64,000 nt of DNA from Sphaerochaeta sp. (GCA_016342655.1 JAEINL010000009.1:1-64000); one strand, 5' to 3'; shown: positions 36,047-45,270, counted from the stretch's first letter. Made by a program: numbers and translations. The notes: a model not told the origin generated them from the letters alone.

Positions 36047-37627
36047 TGGTCTGGATAGTGAAGCCTGGCTATCCAGTCTCTTCTTCTCCCTTGCCACCTC
36101 TCTCATGCAGAGCCAGTAGTTGGTGTCCTCTGTACCTCTAGCTTCCTTGATCTTCTTTTCCAGGAGCTCTTCGCTGTCCAGATAGTCAGTACGTACCCTG
36201 CCAAGGTCAAGGAAGTGCTCTGTGGTCTCAAGGAGATCATGCTGGTCTCTGTTGGTAAGCTTGTCCAATACCTCTTGGGCATAAGGGTCATAGGAGTTAT
36301 TGGTAAAGCTGTCGGTGTCTGTTTTGTAGTTGAGCATGAACTCATCAACGCCTTCAATGCCATTGTCAAGCAGGGCACTTTCCTCAATGGTATACTCCAT
36401 GTAGAAGTAGAAGAGGCTGGAGATTCCCTTGTCAGAGGAGCGACGCAGTATGCGTCCCAACCTCTGGATCCTCTGCCTCTGCACCGAGTTGGACGAGAGG
36501 ACTATCCCCACATCGGCAGAGGGGATGTCAAAGCCCTCGTCGAGGGCCTTGCACGACACCAGTATTCGCACCTCTCCGTCCCTGTAGCGATCGATGGCAT
36601 GCTTCCTTGCAACCTCGCCCATCTTGCTATGGTATCGGGCGACCCTATTGGGATAAGCCTTGTCCAGGGCAAGGAACAGCAGGTCAGTCTGGCTGATACG
36701 CTCGCCGAAGATGATGATCTTCGCCTTGTTCCCTAGCCTTGCTACCAAGGCTTTGGCAGCAGTCACCCGGGCTTTTGCCTCATAGACGATTTCCTTTCGC
36801 CTGTAGAAAAGAAAGATGAGCTTGAGAGCCAGATTACCGGCCATGCTTTCAGGATCCTTTGCCAGCATTTGAAGGGTAGGGATAAATCTGTCTTGGGGAA
36901 CTGATTTTATCGCGGGGTATACTTTTATCAGCTTTTTCATGATGGTGGTTATCTTGTCTGTAATGCTATAGTACTCATCTGCTTCCTCACCATTCAGATA
37001 GAGCCCTAGGTTAAACAGCACACAGGTGTTGATTACTCTTGCCCTGATAGCTTCAGAGAACCCATAGGAGTAGAATAATGGCCCTAAGGCCGGGACCAGT
37101 ATGTTGGTAAAGCCCTCTGTCTGGGGTGTTGCTGAGAGTCCTAGCGAGAAGTACTGCTGAGGCTGCTTGGGATCCAAGAGGCACATGAAGTCAAATATCT
37201 TCCTGTTCTCTGCACTGGCGTAGTGGTGGCACTCATCAGCTATGATGAGGACGGGCTCACCTCTCTTGAGGTTTTCAGCAATGTGTCCTGATAGCCTGTA
37301 CCTTGCTGAGTTGACCACGTAAATCATATAGCGCTTGTCAGGGGTATCCTTGTTGAGTCCACAGTAGTTCCCTATATCCTTCTTCTCAATACCAAAGGTC
37401 TCCTTGTAGGTGAGCAGGCTCTCTGTCCATTGGGCTACCATGAACTGCTTGGGGACGATGATCTTCACCTGGAGCTTGCCCTCGAGCCTTTGCTGCAGCC
37501 TCTGTGCAGCAGCGAGGGCTAAGATTGTCTTCCCTCCTCCCGTCACCACTTGGATGATACCGCGGCTTTGGTTCTGTTCCCAAGCTTCCAGGCATTCTTT
37601 TTGCCAAGGGTAGAGTTTCAGTTTCAT
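36023..37627 (-). CDS. SF2 DEAD/DEAH-type helicase of a putative defence module
   Basis: A 534-residue superfamily 2 helicase. Motif I is VTGGGKTILA near residue 28, motif II ADECHH near 129, motif III LSATP near 165 and motif VI QRIQRLGRILRR near 400. AAGGAG lies 9 bases before the ATG. It is divergent from the coiled-coil and two ATPase genes at 37912-41162, and I infer it works with them on foreign DNA or on repair. C-terminal pieces of related helicases occur at 21308 and 34187, which shows that such modules have come and gone here. Confidence 0.85.
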   Translation of the reverse strand: MKLKLYPWQKECLEAWEQNQSRGIIQVVTGGGKTILALAAAQRLQQRLEGKLQVKIIVPKQFMVAQWTESLLTYKETFGIEKKDIGNYCGLNKDTPDKRYMIYVVNSARYRLSGHIAENLKRGEPVLIIADECHHYASAENRKIFDFMCLLDPKQPQQYFSLGLSATPQTEGFTNILVPALGPLFYSYGFSEAIRARVINTCVLFNLGLYLNGEEADEYYSITDKITTIMKKLIKVYPAIKSVPQDRFIPTLQMLAKDPESMAGNLALKLIFLFYRRKEIVYEAKARVTAAKALVARLGNKAKIIIFGERISQTDLLFLALDKAYPNRVARYHSKMGEVARKHAIDRYRDGEVRILVSCKALDEGFDIPSADVGIVLSSNSVQRQRIQRLGRILRRSSDKGISSLFYFYMEYTIEESALLDNGIEGVDEFMLNYKTDTDSFTNNSYDPYAQEVLDKLTNRDQHDLLETTEHFLDLGRVRTDYLDSEELLEKKIKEARGTEDTNYWLCMREVAREKKRLDSQASLSRPTLFRHPL

Positions 37628-37714
37628 CGCTCGAAGCTCCTTTGCATTCTGCTAGCTAAGGTGAAGGTATCACAAAGAGGGACCAATAGCCAGAAAGGAA
37701 AGGAAGAGCGTTTG

Positions 37715-37738
37715 TGGGTATTGATACCTTTCATTTTG
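37715..37738 (+). repeat. PalE right-end scrap, copy 3
   Basis: Only GGGTATTGATACCTTTCATT and adjacent bases of the right end are left, in the gap between the divergent helicase and coiled-coil genes. Nothing else is recognisable in 37628-37911. Confidence 0.55.
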
Positions 37739-37911
37739 CAATGAAGTCATAAACAGCGTATATTGGGGTTTGTATAGGGACTGAGAAAATCAACGTATCA
37801 TTTTTCTTTTTTGTTTGTAGGAATAGAACTAATTTCTTCTAATACTCTTGAAATCTCATCTATCATGTTCTACTATTTCGACAATCGCAAACGCAACCTA
37901 AGGGAGAATCC

Positions 37912-38676
37912 ATGAATTACGAAGACCTGTTTATCCAATACCAGAACTTGGAAAAAAGCCTAAAAGATAAGATAAAACTGGTAGCAAAGCTACAAAAGGC
38001 CATTGCCAAAGAGATGGAAGGTGGGGACCTTACCAAATGCATCAATGACACCGCTTCGATGAAGCGTGCCAGTGAAGAGGTTTCTTCCCTTCTAGAGCAG
38101 ATCGAAGCCCTGGTAGCCAGCTTCAATCAGAAGGAATATATCGAGTGTGGTGACTTTACTGAACAGCTCCTTGCCCAGTGTGAAGAGAACAGTGTGGATG
38201 TGAAGGGTACTTTTCCCAACTTTGAGATGTTTCCCTACAAGCTACGCTTCGATTCCAATATGGATATCTTTCTTGATGGCAAGAAACTTCCCTGCTTTCG
38301 TCCCAACACCCTGGTGCAGGTGGTAAAGAAAGGTCAGGAGAAGCTCATGAAGGCTTCCTTCAATGCTACCAGATTTGCTACTGAACTTGCTAAAGGCTAT
38401 GACTTGTTACTTGTCGACCTTGACAAGAAGACTTCTGCTGACCAGTACTTGAAGAAAATCTACGAGTACATGGTTCCAATGAGTCGCTCCCGTAAGGAAT
38501 ATGACCTGCAAAGCTATGCCTTTGACCTTGCCAGGCTCTATGCAGAGAGTTCTTCTGTTGAGCTTAAGGATGGTCGTAGGATCCAATGGGGTCCCAGTAG
38601 GGAAGGAAAGACGTCGATACGTATCCTGGATAGAAATGGTAAGGAACAACACTTGTCTACCATTCGCTTTTTCTAA
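37912..38676 (+). CDS. Coiled-coil protein of the helicase/ATPase module, unknown function
   Basis: A 254-residue soluble protein with no signal or membrane segment. Residues 1-75 are rich in Leu, Lys and Glu heptads and look like a coiled coil; the rest is mixed alpha/beta with conserved-looking YKLRFDSNMDIFLDGKKLP and SRKEYDLQSYAFDLARLYAE. No family is recognised. GGGAGAATCC precedes the ATG, and the first ATPase gene follows 27 bp after the stop, so it is co-transcribed. It could be an adaptor or sensor for the ATPases. Confidence 0.7.
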   Translation: MNYEDLFIQYQNLEKSLKDKIKLVAKLQKAIAKEMEGGDLTKCINDTASMKRASEEVSSLLEQIEALVASFNQKEYIECGDFTEQLLAQCEENSVDVKGTFPNFEMFPYKLRFDSNMDIFLDGKKLPCFRPNTLVQVVKKGQEKLMKASFNATRFATELAKGYDLLLVDLDKKTSADQYLKKIYEYMVPMSRSRKEYDLQSYAFDLARLYAESSSVELKDGRRIQWGPSREGKTSIRILDRNGKEQHLSTIRFF

Positions 38677-38703
38677 GAGAATATTCCGAAAACGAGGTAC
38701 TGC

Positions 38704-39963
38704 ATGGTCGAAACACTTGGTGAAAACCCTAAGATCCCAACAACCATCGCGCAACTTTCCTTTGGGGATGTTCCCCAAAGCGAGGAGATGCTTGATGCCC
38801 TTACCGTAGGGATCCAGTTCATCACTGACTTTTGGCGTGATCGTTACTTTCGGGAGTTCCTCAAGGGGGGCGGAAGCAAGATCAAGTTTGTGACAGGGCA
38901 GAGAGGGAGTGGGAAAACCCACACCCTCAACCTCGTCTCTTCCCTCGCCAAGAGGGAAGGGTATGTGGCAGTCTCTTTTTCTGCAAAACAAATCTGGCTG
39001 AACGACTTTCGTGAAGTCTATCTGGAAATTCTCCAACAAAGCAATATCCTTGGACTGCTTCAGAGATGCAGCGACAAGGTAGTGGAAAAGATGGGCTTCT
39101 CGCCACAAGATATCCCCGAAGGGATGACCTTCATCGACCTCCTTGGGCAGAATGCTATGGCCGATGCCCTTACCCGTAGGGAGATACGCCTGCAGCTGAA
39201 ACAGATGTTCTTGGATAATCCTCACCTTGACAATAACTTTGCACTTGCCTGCAGCCTTATCTGTGGAGGGATGCTTGGGCACCCCTTCCTGGAGGAGCAG
39301 AACAGGGACCTGCTGCTTGGTTGGATGCAGGGGGACAAGAAGATCAGGGTGACCACCCTGAGGCCTCTGGGCCTGGCCCCCAGCAAGATCACCAAGTACA
39401 ACGCACGCAACATGCTACGTTCCCTGTCGGAGGTGGTTACCCTCAGCGGGTATTCAGGCCTGCTGGTGACCATAGACAACCTTGATGTGCTGGTGGACAA
39501 GTCAGGGCTGAACCCGATGCACTACACCAAGATGAAGCGTGAGGATTCTTACGAAAGTATCCGCCAGCTTATAGATGACATCGACAACTTCAAGAACATC
39601 ATGGTTGTCTTTAGCTTTGGTCGTGAACTCTTGGACAATGATAATGCGGGCTTGAAATCCTATCAGGCACTGTGGATGCGTATCCAGAATGAGATCATTG
39701 GAAGCCGCATCAACAAGTTTACCGATATTGTGGACTTGGATCAGGTAGCATATCAGGAGTACTCACCAGAGCTGTTGGTAGAGATGTCCAGGCGTCTTGC
39801 AGCTGTGGTGACCCATGTCGATGTCACCGCCATGGTCATTGATGAGGAGAAGGCCCTACAGCTAATCAAGCAGGCGAAGATGGGAGGCATCTCCCTTCCT
39901 CGCCTTGTAGGGCAGGCTACCTTGGGTTTTCGTGAAGAATGTGATGAAGGAGACGAAGTATGA
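38704..39963 (+). CDS. BrxD/DUF2791-like ATPase 1
   Basis: A 419-residue P-loop ATPase. Walker A is FVTGQRGSGKTHTL near residue 62, and Walker B YSGLLVTIDNLDVL near 257. The layout resembles the BREX ATP-binding proteins annotated as DUF2791/BrxD. GAGGTACTGC precedes the ATG. It overlaps ATPase 2 by 4 bp (ATGA), which implies coupled translation and perhaps a heteromer. No BREX methylase PglX, phosphatase PglZ or BrxC is present nearby, so this is not a full BREX system. Confidence 0.72.
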   Translation: MVETLGENPKIPTTIAQLSFGDVPQSEEMLDALTVGIQFITDFWRDRYFREFLKGGGSKIKFVTGQRGSGKTHTLNLVSSLAKREGYVAVSFSAKQIWLNDFREVYLEILQQSNILGLLQRCSDKVVEKMGFSPQDIPEGMTFIDLLGQNAMADALTRREIRLQLKQMFLDNPHLDNNFALACSLICGGMLGHPFLEEQNRDLLLGWMQGDKKIRVTTLRPLGLAPSKITKYNARNMLRSLSEVVTLSGYSGLLVTIDNLDVLVDKSGLNPMHYTKMKREDSYESIRQLIDDIDNFKNIMVVFSFGRELLDNDNAGLKSYQALWMRIQNEIIGSRINKFTDIVDLDQVAYQEYSPELLVEMSRRLAAVVTHVDVTAMVIDEEKALQLIKQAKMGGISLPRLVGQATLGFREECDEGDEV

Positions 39964-41162
39964 GCTTTGATTTTGAAGCAAGGCATATGATAGAGGCCCT
40001 ACGGTCAGGTATTCCCTCCAGGGCAGTCGGGCAGTGTTTCAGTGAGGCACGGCCCCAGATGTTGGAGGATATCGTCTCCCGTCTCGATTCTGTGGTTTCC
40101 GATGAAACCAGCGAAGGCTTGATTATCAGCGGCAAGTATGGTGAGGGAAAGACCCACCTGCTGAATACGGTCTTCAATGTCGCACATAAGAATAACATGG
40201 TCGTCTCCATGCTCTCGTTGAGCAAGGAGACACCCTTGGACAAGCTGTATCTGGTCTATCAGAAACTGGTAAGCAATACCTACCTTCCCAATAGGTTGCA
40301 GCCAGGCTTTGTCCAGGAGCTGTCACGCCTTACCCCCAATGCAAAGCTTACCAGTGACCTGTTGCTGTTTGCCGCTACACAGCTGGAGACAGACAGGCTG
40401 TACTACCTCCTAAGGTCTTTGGTGAACACCGATGACCAGGATGAGCAGTTCCTCTTGCAGACTGATCTGGAAGGTGACTTTGTCGCCAACCTGCAGATAA
40501 AGAAGATCTATCGTCGTATCTTCAACGAGAAGGTCTCCTTCAATGTGAACTTTGCCAAGACAAAGCACACACAGGACTATGTTGCCTTCCTGAGCCATCT
40601 GTTCAAGCAGCTTGGCTACAAGGGCTGGGTCATCCTCTTCGATGAGTCGGAACTTGTAGGGAGATTGGGAAAGAAGACCAGGTTGAAGGCGTACAACAAC
40701 ATGGCACACTTCCTGTTTCCGCCAAAACAACTGGAATCGACCTTCTCTATGTTCGCCTTCACCTCCTCCTACGTGGAGGATGTCATTGAGGCAAAGAAGG
40801 AGTTCCAGAACCTATCTGAAGCCTATCCTGAAGATGAGGAACCGATGAAGAGTGTGCTTGAAGCCATCATTGATGCCCCACAGCTTGACCCGTTGAGTGA
40901 AGATGAGATATTCGAAGTACTGGAGAAGATCATACTGTTCCATGGCAAGGCATATGATTGGAAGCCAGAGGTCCATCTAGAGACGATGTTCTCCACTGTC
41001 GAAAGTGGTGGCTATCTCCTAAGGTCCAAGATACGCTCAGCCATCGAGTACCTTGACCAGCTGCTCCTGTATGGTGATGTGGGCAAGAGTTCCTTTGCCC
41101 AGCTAAGCCAGGAGAGCTTTGCTGAAGATGCGGAGAGTAGCTTCCCTATAGAGGCTGAGTAG
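39960..41162 (+). CDS. BrxD/DUF2791-like ATPase 2
   Basis: A 400-residue P-loop ATPase. Walker A is SGKYGEGKTHLLNT near residue 59, and the Walker B region KGWVILFDESELVGRL near 220 matches DUF2791 proteins well. It begins inside the stop of ATPase 1. Together the two ATPases, the coiled-coil protein and the divergent helicase form a compact unit of the kind found in defence islands. A hairpin follows at 41210-41230. Confidence 0.78.
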   Translation: MSFDFEARHMIEALRSGIPSRAVGQCFSEARPQMLEDIVSRLDSVVSDETSEGLIISGKYGEGKTHLLNTVFNVAHKNNMVVSMLSLSKETPLDKLYLVYQKLVSNTYLPNRLQPGFVQELSRLTPNAKLTSDLLLFAATQLETDRLYYLLRSLVNTDDQDEQFLLQTDLEGDFVANLQIKKIYRRIFNEKVSFNVNFAKTKHTQDYVAFLSHLFKQLGYKGWVILFDESELVGRLGKKTRLKAYNNMAHFLFPPKQLESTFSMFAFTSSYVEDVIEAKKEFQNLSEAYPEDEEPMKSVLEAIIDAPQLDPLSEDEIFEVLEKIILFHGKAYDWKPEVHLETMFSTVESGGYLLRSKIRSAIEYLDQLLLYGDVGKSSFAQLSQESFAEDAESSFPIEAE

Positions 41163-41209
41163 AAGAGAGAAGACAACGAATACACAAGCAAGGAAGATAG
41201 GGAGAGGTG

Positions 41210-41230
41210 CCCCAGCTAGGAAAGCTGGGG
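41210..41230 (+). terminator. Terminator after the ATPase module
   Basis: CCCCAGCT and AGCTGGGG arms with a 5-base loop, followed by TTCCTTG, lie about 50 bp after the ATPase 2 stop. Confidence 0.65.
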
Positions 41231-41301
41231 TTCCTTGATATTTGAAGAAAGGCTTGGTTGAGGATCCTTTGCAAGAGCTCTTCTACAGGGAGACTTTGAT
41301 T

Positions 41302-41461
41302 CCCCAATGAATCGAGAGTAGCACAAGCATTGCCATGGTTCGTGCGCCATTACCGAGCGAGTGCCGGGAAAGCAGGTGAGATATGTGAGCCCCTTGGCTC
41401 GGAAAAGGAGGCAACGCCTCCTCTTTCCAGGGCTTGCCCTGGGGTATTGATACCTTTCATT
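41302..41461 (+). repeat. PalE element, copy 4 (long form)
   Basis: A complete 160-bp copy between TTTGATT at its left and TTCAG at its right. The left target is TTGATT and the right end is TTCATT. It has the long left stem GCACAAGC...GTTCGTGC and the GAGCC/GGCTC middle stem. It lies in a non-coding gap; 41462-41818 shows no recognisable gene. Confidence 0.9.
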
Positions 41462-41818
41462 TTCAGAGATTTCTCTTCTCATCAATCATTTGGATATGTG
41501 CAAAGGTTGCAACTTCCGGAAAGATTGTACAGTTTGTGCAAGATCACTCTCAACATTCTTCTAACCGATAACCTACCCATAGGACAATTTTTGTCCATAC
41601 AAAATATCACCTTCAAATCTTATCACTCCGAGGGTAAGTTATTGGGGCTTTTCGGATGTTTCCAAAATCTAGCATATACCTATAGTATCCCAAAAATGAG
41701 TAGCCCGCCGATTTGAGGGACGTATTGCTACGGCTAACCTTGGCGGGCATTGGTACTGGAAAGTTAGAATGATTGGGCCCTTAAGTCAATTGATACAGTA
41801 CTATCTACGTAGTTAGGT

Positions 41819-41847
41819 TGACTAAAATTAACCTATAAGGTAAATTT
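41819..41847 (+). promoter_or_regulatory. Promoter and likely operator of the HTH-ImmA gene
   Basis: TTGACT 41819-41824 and TAAATT 41842-41847 have a 17-bp spacer. Inside lies TTAACCTATAAGGTAA, an imperfect inverted repeat that an HTH protein could bind for autoregulation. Confidence 0.55.
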
Positions 41848-41952
41848 TATTATGCATAGTTGCTATAAAAGACCTTGTATGTTGAACCAACATTTTCCCA
41901 GCACAATGGTACATGGACAAGGTATTGCTGCTTCAACGCTAAGGAGTACTCC

Positions 41953-42894
41953 ATGAGTGCATTACCAAGTGTCCCAACTGGGAAAGTGATAAAGAACTAC
42001 CTAGATGAATATGGTATTTCACAAAAAGAATTGTCTGCTAGGACCGGCGTCAGTGAAAAGCATCTCTCTCACCTGCTTAACGGCTCGTCTCGATTGACTG
42101 AAGAGCTTGCCCTGAAGCTGGAAAAAGTATTACCTGGAGTACCAGCATCTTACTGGTTGAACTATGAAACAAAGTATAGAGAAGCCTTGGCTAGGGAGAA
42201 GGCTTCCCTGCAAACATTTTCTTCGGATGAATTACAGAACCTCTCCATCCGTTTTAGATTCAAGGAAGTGTTCCAGGGCCTTACTTGGGATTTGCAGAGA
42301 CAAGCAAATGAAATGCTATCACTGTTAAAGATAAGTGACTACGCTAACTTCGAAAAAACCTACTCAAATTTGGTTGTTCCTGATAGAAGCCACCTTGAGT
42401 CAATTGTAATTTGGCTAAACGTATGTCGAGAGACAGCTGAATTGCAGGATGAGGAGATAACAGAATCTTTCGACCCCAAAACCTTTAGAACGTTGCTCCC
42501 TGAATTGAAAGAGATAGCAATGAATGAAGATGCCGCTTTCTCTCTGGCCAATGCAAAGAAGTGGTTGAACAACAAGGGGGTATACCTTGTGATCCAAGAG
42601 GCCATCACCAACTGTAAGGTGCGGGGTGCCTTGACGTACTATAGAAAGAAACCCGCAATATTTTTGAGCCTTCGTTTCAAGACTCATGATCATGCATGGT
42701 TTGCCTTAGCTCATGAAATAGGACATCTCCTGCTTCATCCCAATGGTAAAGAGACTTCCCTGACATTCGAAGATGATATGGCTACCCCTAGCAGTTTGCA
42801 AGAGGAGGAAGCCAATTCCTTGTTTGATGGCCAGCTCCAGCTTGGGCGCCTGATGGAGATGAATGAGGAGATCAGCAAAGTCTCGCTACTCTAA
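41953..42894 (+). CDS. HTH-XRE + ImmA/IrrE metallopeptidase-like protein, C-terminus probably cut
   Basis: A 313-residue protein with an N-terminal XRE helix-turn-helix (YGISQKELSARTGVSEKHLS, about residues 22-41) and a C-terminal ImmA/IrrE domain with the zinc motif HEIGHLLLH near residue 259. AAGGAG precedes ATG 41953. Such proteins act as antitoxins or phage-related repressor proteases. The usual EEEAN-x-F-A tail is replaced by SLFDGQLQ and an early stop, so the end seems truncated. No toxin gene is adjacent. Confidence 0.78.
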   Translation: MSALPSVPTGKVIKNYLDEYGISQKELSARTGVSEKHLSHLLNGSSRLTEELALKLEKVLPGVPASYWLNYETKYREALAREKASLQTFSSDELQNLSIRFRFKEVFQGLTWDLQRQANEMLSLLKISDYANFEKTYSNLVVPDRSHLESIVIWLNVCRETAELQDEEITESFDPKTFRTLLPELKEIAMNEDAAFSLANAKKWLNNKGVYLVIQEAITNCKVRGALTYYRKKPAIFLSLRFKTHDHAWFALAHEIGHLLLHPNGKETSLTFEDDMATPSSLQEEEANSLFDGQLQLGRLMEMNEEISKVSLL

Positions 42895-43059
42895 TAGCAG
42901 CTACGTGCATTGTATGAGATTCGGGACGAGATGGTAATGAGAACGGAATGGGAAAGATGGCTGTGCATGTGTGAGTAGTCGGGCTTCAGGGAGCTCTTGG
43001 CATTTACCTCAAAGAAGAGTATCTGATGGTACAATCTGCCTCCAGTATCTGGCTTTAGA

Positions 43060-44200
43060 TTATGAGGATGGCACTAGGTTATTTATCTGTTCTTCTAGTT
43101 CAGTTAAAATATCGAAGATATCCGATAATGAGATCTTCCTGCCAAATATCATATCTTGCATCTGCCTGTAATCTCGAAGTAAAGCCTTTTTAACTGTTTC
43201 AGGAGGAATTAGCTTTAAAGATCCTGGAACTGCAGTTTCATAATGTGCCCATCCGACGGGATAGAACTTCATTTTAAAATCTACAACGTCCTTTAGTAAA
43301 TCCAGATCTGAAAGTGCTTCCCTCTTGATTTCTGATTGAGCAAGCATCGCCAGATCATAGTAATGTCGAGAATAACGGGAAGGCTGTTGCTTTCCTTCAG
43401 GGCGGTGGGCTTCCTGATGAAGGATAGTAGCCTTCTCCCAAAAGGTCCGTTTCCCTTCTATCGTGCTCACCTTAAATTTTTTCTGAATAAAGATCTGGGG
43501 AAAATGAAGTGCAGCATAGGAAGTTATAGTAAATTCTTTACTCGGCTGCCATGACGCTAAAGGGCCTATTTCCAGACGAACCTCCGGACGAATATATATA
43601 TCGTCAAATGCCTTGGGATACTTAATATTCACGCAATGAGGATCATCCGGATCTATTTCAAGTTGACAAAGCGGAGAATACAGAGCTTCCAATTCAGGCA
43701 AGAGCGTAGATGCGATATAGTCACGGGCGTATTCATTCCCCAACGAAGCGAGAGTAGCGGAAGCATGCTTCCATTACCGAGCGAGTGGCGGGAAAGCAAG
43801 GTGAGATACCCCGCCCCTTGGGGCGGAAAAGGAGGCAACGCCTCCTGGGTCCAGGGCTTGCCCTGGGGTATTGATACCTTTCATTAATCTGTTTATTGAA
43901 CTTATCTTGTTTATTCTTTGATCTATCTTGGTTAGGGTTTTCGCTAGATACCAGATTCCAGTCAAGAATCAAATCGATGTCTTCAGAGAATCTTTCAATT
44001 ACGTTATAGACCTTGGAAAGACTGGTTCCTCCCTTGAACATCAATGTATTCTTAAGACTCTCAGTGTTAAACAATTTTTGCAAAACCCAACAGACCCAGA
44101 AATCCTTTTCAACGATTGCTGAAGTTGTTCCCATTTGAGCAGCTGTCTCTGAAAAGATCTGGATTCTTTCTTCTTGTGATACATGAGCTACATTATCCAT
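43060..44200 (-). pseudogene. abiEii: AbiEii nucleotidyltransferase toxin, split by PalE
   Basis: The 5' part (44200 down to 43886) encodes the nucleotidyltransferase core with FKGGTSLSKVY and SEDIDLILD. The 3' part (43737 down to 43060) continues the protein to its normal end. A 148-bp PalE insertion at 43738-43885 interrupts it. Removing exactly that segment joins FNKQIN to EYARDY in one frame. The start overlaps the end of the AbiEi gene by 8 bp. AbiE systems are type IV toxin-antitoxins that abort phage infection; this toxin is now broken. Confidence 0.88.
43738..43885 (+). repeat. PalE element, copy 5 (148-bp form)
   Basis: Complete copy inside abiEii. Left flank TTCATT, right end TTCATT. 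Stems: GGAAGC/GCTTCC, CCGCCCC/GGGGCGG, GGAGGC/GCCTCC, CCAGGGC/GCCCTGG. Orientation is opposite to the gene. Confidence 0.95.
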
Positions 44201-44807
44201 TCTGCGATCCTTTAAGTATTTCCTTTATTGCCTCATATATCCAAACACTCACCCGTTGAGAATCTCGTAGGATTTTATCAGAAGAAACATTTCCCATAGT
44301 ATCAGATATTTTCTTTATGATATCCGGAGTTATATGCTCCTTACCCAGAGCTTTAAGTGCCTGAACAAGCAACCTGCTTTCACGATATTGTAAGCCAGAC
44401 TCTTTCATAGCCATATGCTTAAATTCCAGAGACTGATTCCCAATTTCATACGTACGGCTAGGCCCGTCAGAAATATACAGATGGCGAGCAGAAACCTGAG
44501 TTGATAGCCCTAAATAATTTAATGCGGTGTTCCCCGAAGGCTGAATACGCCAATTGAATTTCCGGGCATATGCATAAGCTACTTGCTCGATATCAGGACT
44601 AAGATACTGTTGAAGGATCTCACTGTACCGGGGATAGTGATAGATTCCCTGAGAGACTCGACGAATAGTTCCTTTCTTTGACAAGTCAGAAAGAGCTTTA
44701 CGAACCTCTACAGCAGAGAATGGGGGTATAAAATCAATCTTAGAGAAGACCCAACCCATACCTCGGCTATATATCCTAGCAAGTATTTTTTCAGAAACAG
44801 TTTGCAT
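44193..44807 (-). CDS. abiEi: AbiEi-like antitoxin/regulator (DUF6088 type)
   Basis: A 204-residue protein with an N-terminal winged helix (VEVRKALSDLSKKGTIRRVS, about residues 33-52) and an AbiEi-like C-terminal region. It is the cognate antitoxin and autorepressor of the AbiEii gene that follows with an 8-bp overlap. A perfect 14-bp inverted repeat lies 18 bp upstream of its start, matching the known autoregulation of abiE operons. The gene appears intact although its toxin is disrupted. Confidence 0.82.
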   Translation of the reverse strand: MQTVSEKILARIYSRGMGWVFSKIDFIPPFSAVEVRKALSDLSKKGTIRRVSQGIYHYPRYSEILQQYLSPDIEQVAYAYARKFNWRIQPSGNTALNYLGLSTQVSARHLYISDGPSRTYEIGNQSLEFKHMAMKESGLQYRESRLLVQALKALGKEHITPDIIKKISDTMGNVSSDKILRDSQRVSVWIYEAIKEILKGSQNG

Positions 44808-44824
44808 GTATTTATATTAGTATA

Positions 44825-44860
44825 TTTTTTCACAAAAAGATAGGTGTTTTTGTGAAAAAA
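44825..44860. promoter_or_regulatory. Perfect inverted repeat upstream of abiEi, probable operator
   Basis: Arms TTTTTTCACAAAAA (44825-44838) and TTTTTGTGAAAAAA (44847-44860) with an 8-bp spacer. It lies between abiEi and the divergent zeta-like stub, in the right place for AbiEi binding. Confidence 0.65.
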
Positions 44861-44885
44861 TTTACGTAGAATCATATGCTGAATA

Positions 44886-45169
44886 ATGAAAAAACGACTT
44901 CGAAGTTTTGCTGGACCCAATGGCTCCGGCAAAACTTCATTCCCCAACGAAGCGAGAGTAGCACAAGCATTGCCATGGTTCGTGCGCCATTACCGAGCGA
45001 GTGCCGGGAAAGCAAGGTGAGATACGTGAGCCCCTTGGCTCGGAAAAGGAGGCAACGCCTCCTCTTTCCAGGGCTTGCCCTGGGGTATTGATACCTTTCA
45101 TTATACACATACCTTGCTGCTCACGAAAATATTCAAAATACATACCTTTCTGCACATAATCTTATTTGA
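44886..45169 (+). pseudogene. Zeta-toxin-like P-loop stub, split by PalE
   Basis: It begins MKKRLRSFAGPNGSGKTS, the N-terminal Walker A of zeta-toxin/predicted kinase proteins. PalE copy 6 (44942-45102) follows within the next codon. Removing the 161 bp gives a 40-residue frame ending SAHNLI, then a stop. So the gene was already a stub, or had a large deletion, before or after the insertion. A second, uninterrupted version is at 46365-46454. Confidence 0.65.
44942..45102 (+). repeat. PalE element, copy 6 (161-bp long form)
   Basis: Complete long-form copy with left flank TTCATT and right end TTCATT. The homologous empty site at 46411 (AACTTCGTTATACACATACC) shows both junctions directly. Confidence 0.95.
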
Positions 45170-45270
45170 TGGTCATGTGATACCACCTAAAAGCGAGATA
45201 GTGATCAGGGTGGTTTTCTCTTCCGGAATTTCTTGTTTCCTTACGTTTTTGACTGTGTTCACTAGACCTG
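45160..45270 (+). repeat. Duplicated 111-bp block, copy 1
   Basis: From TCTTATTTGATGGTCATGTG to TTCACTAGACCTG. A near-identical block, differing at about a dozen positions, lies at 46520-46630. Each copy follows a zeta-like stub. Confidence 0.7.

Noticed and set aside
36051-36076. CTGGATAG/CTATCCAG hairpin as a terminator between DUF4143 and helicase genes
   Set aside because: It lies within the helicase coding end and is shared with the relic at 34187, so it is more simply coding sequence.
38407-39282. 291-residue minus-strand open frame over the coiled-coil and ATPase 1 genes
   Set aside because: No start signal and no recognisable domain; the + strand genes carry clear ribosome sites and ATPase motifs. 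It is a shadow.
41875-41952. HigB toxin tail upstream of the HTH-ImmA gene
   Set aside because: The 26 residues before ATG 41953 show no RelE/HigB motif, and a ribosome site sits directly before 41953.
41330-45091. Open frames running through PalE copies that look like small conserved proteins ([16 protein letters not shown] and similar)
   Set aside because: Their similarity is due to the repeated DNA element. They lack starts of their own, and the flanks belong to different genes.
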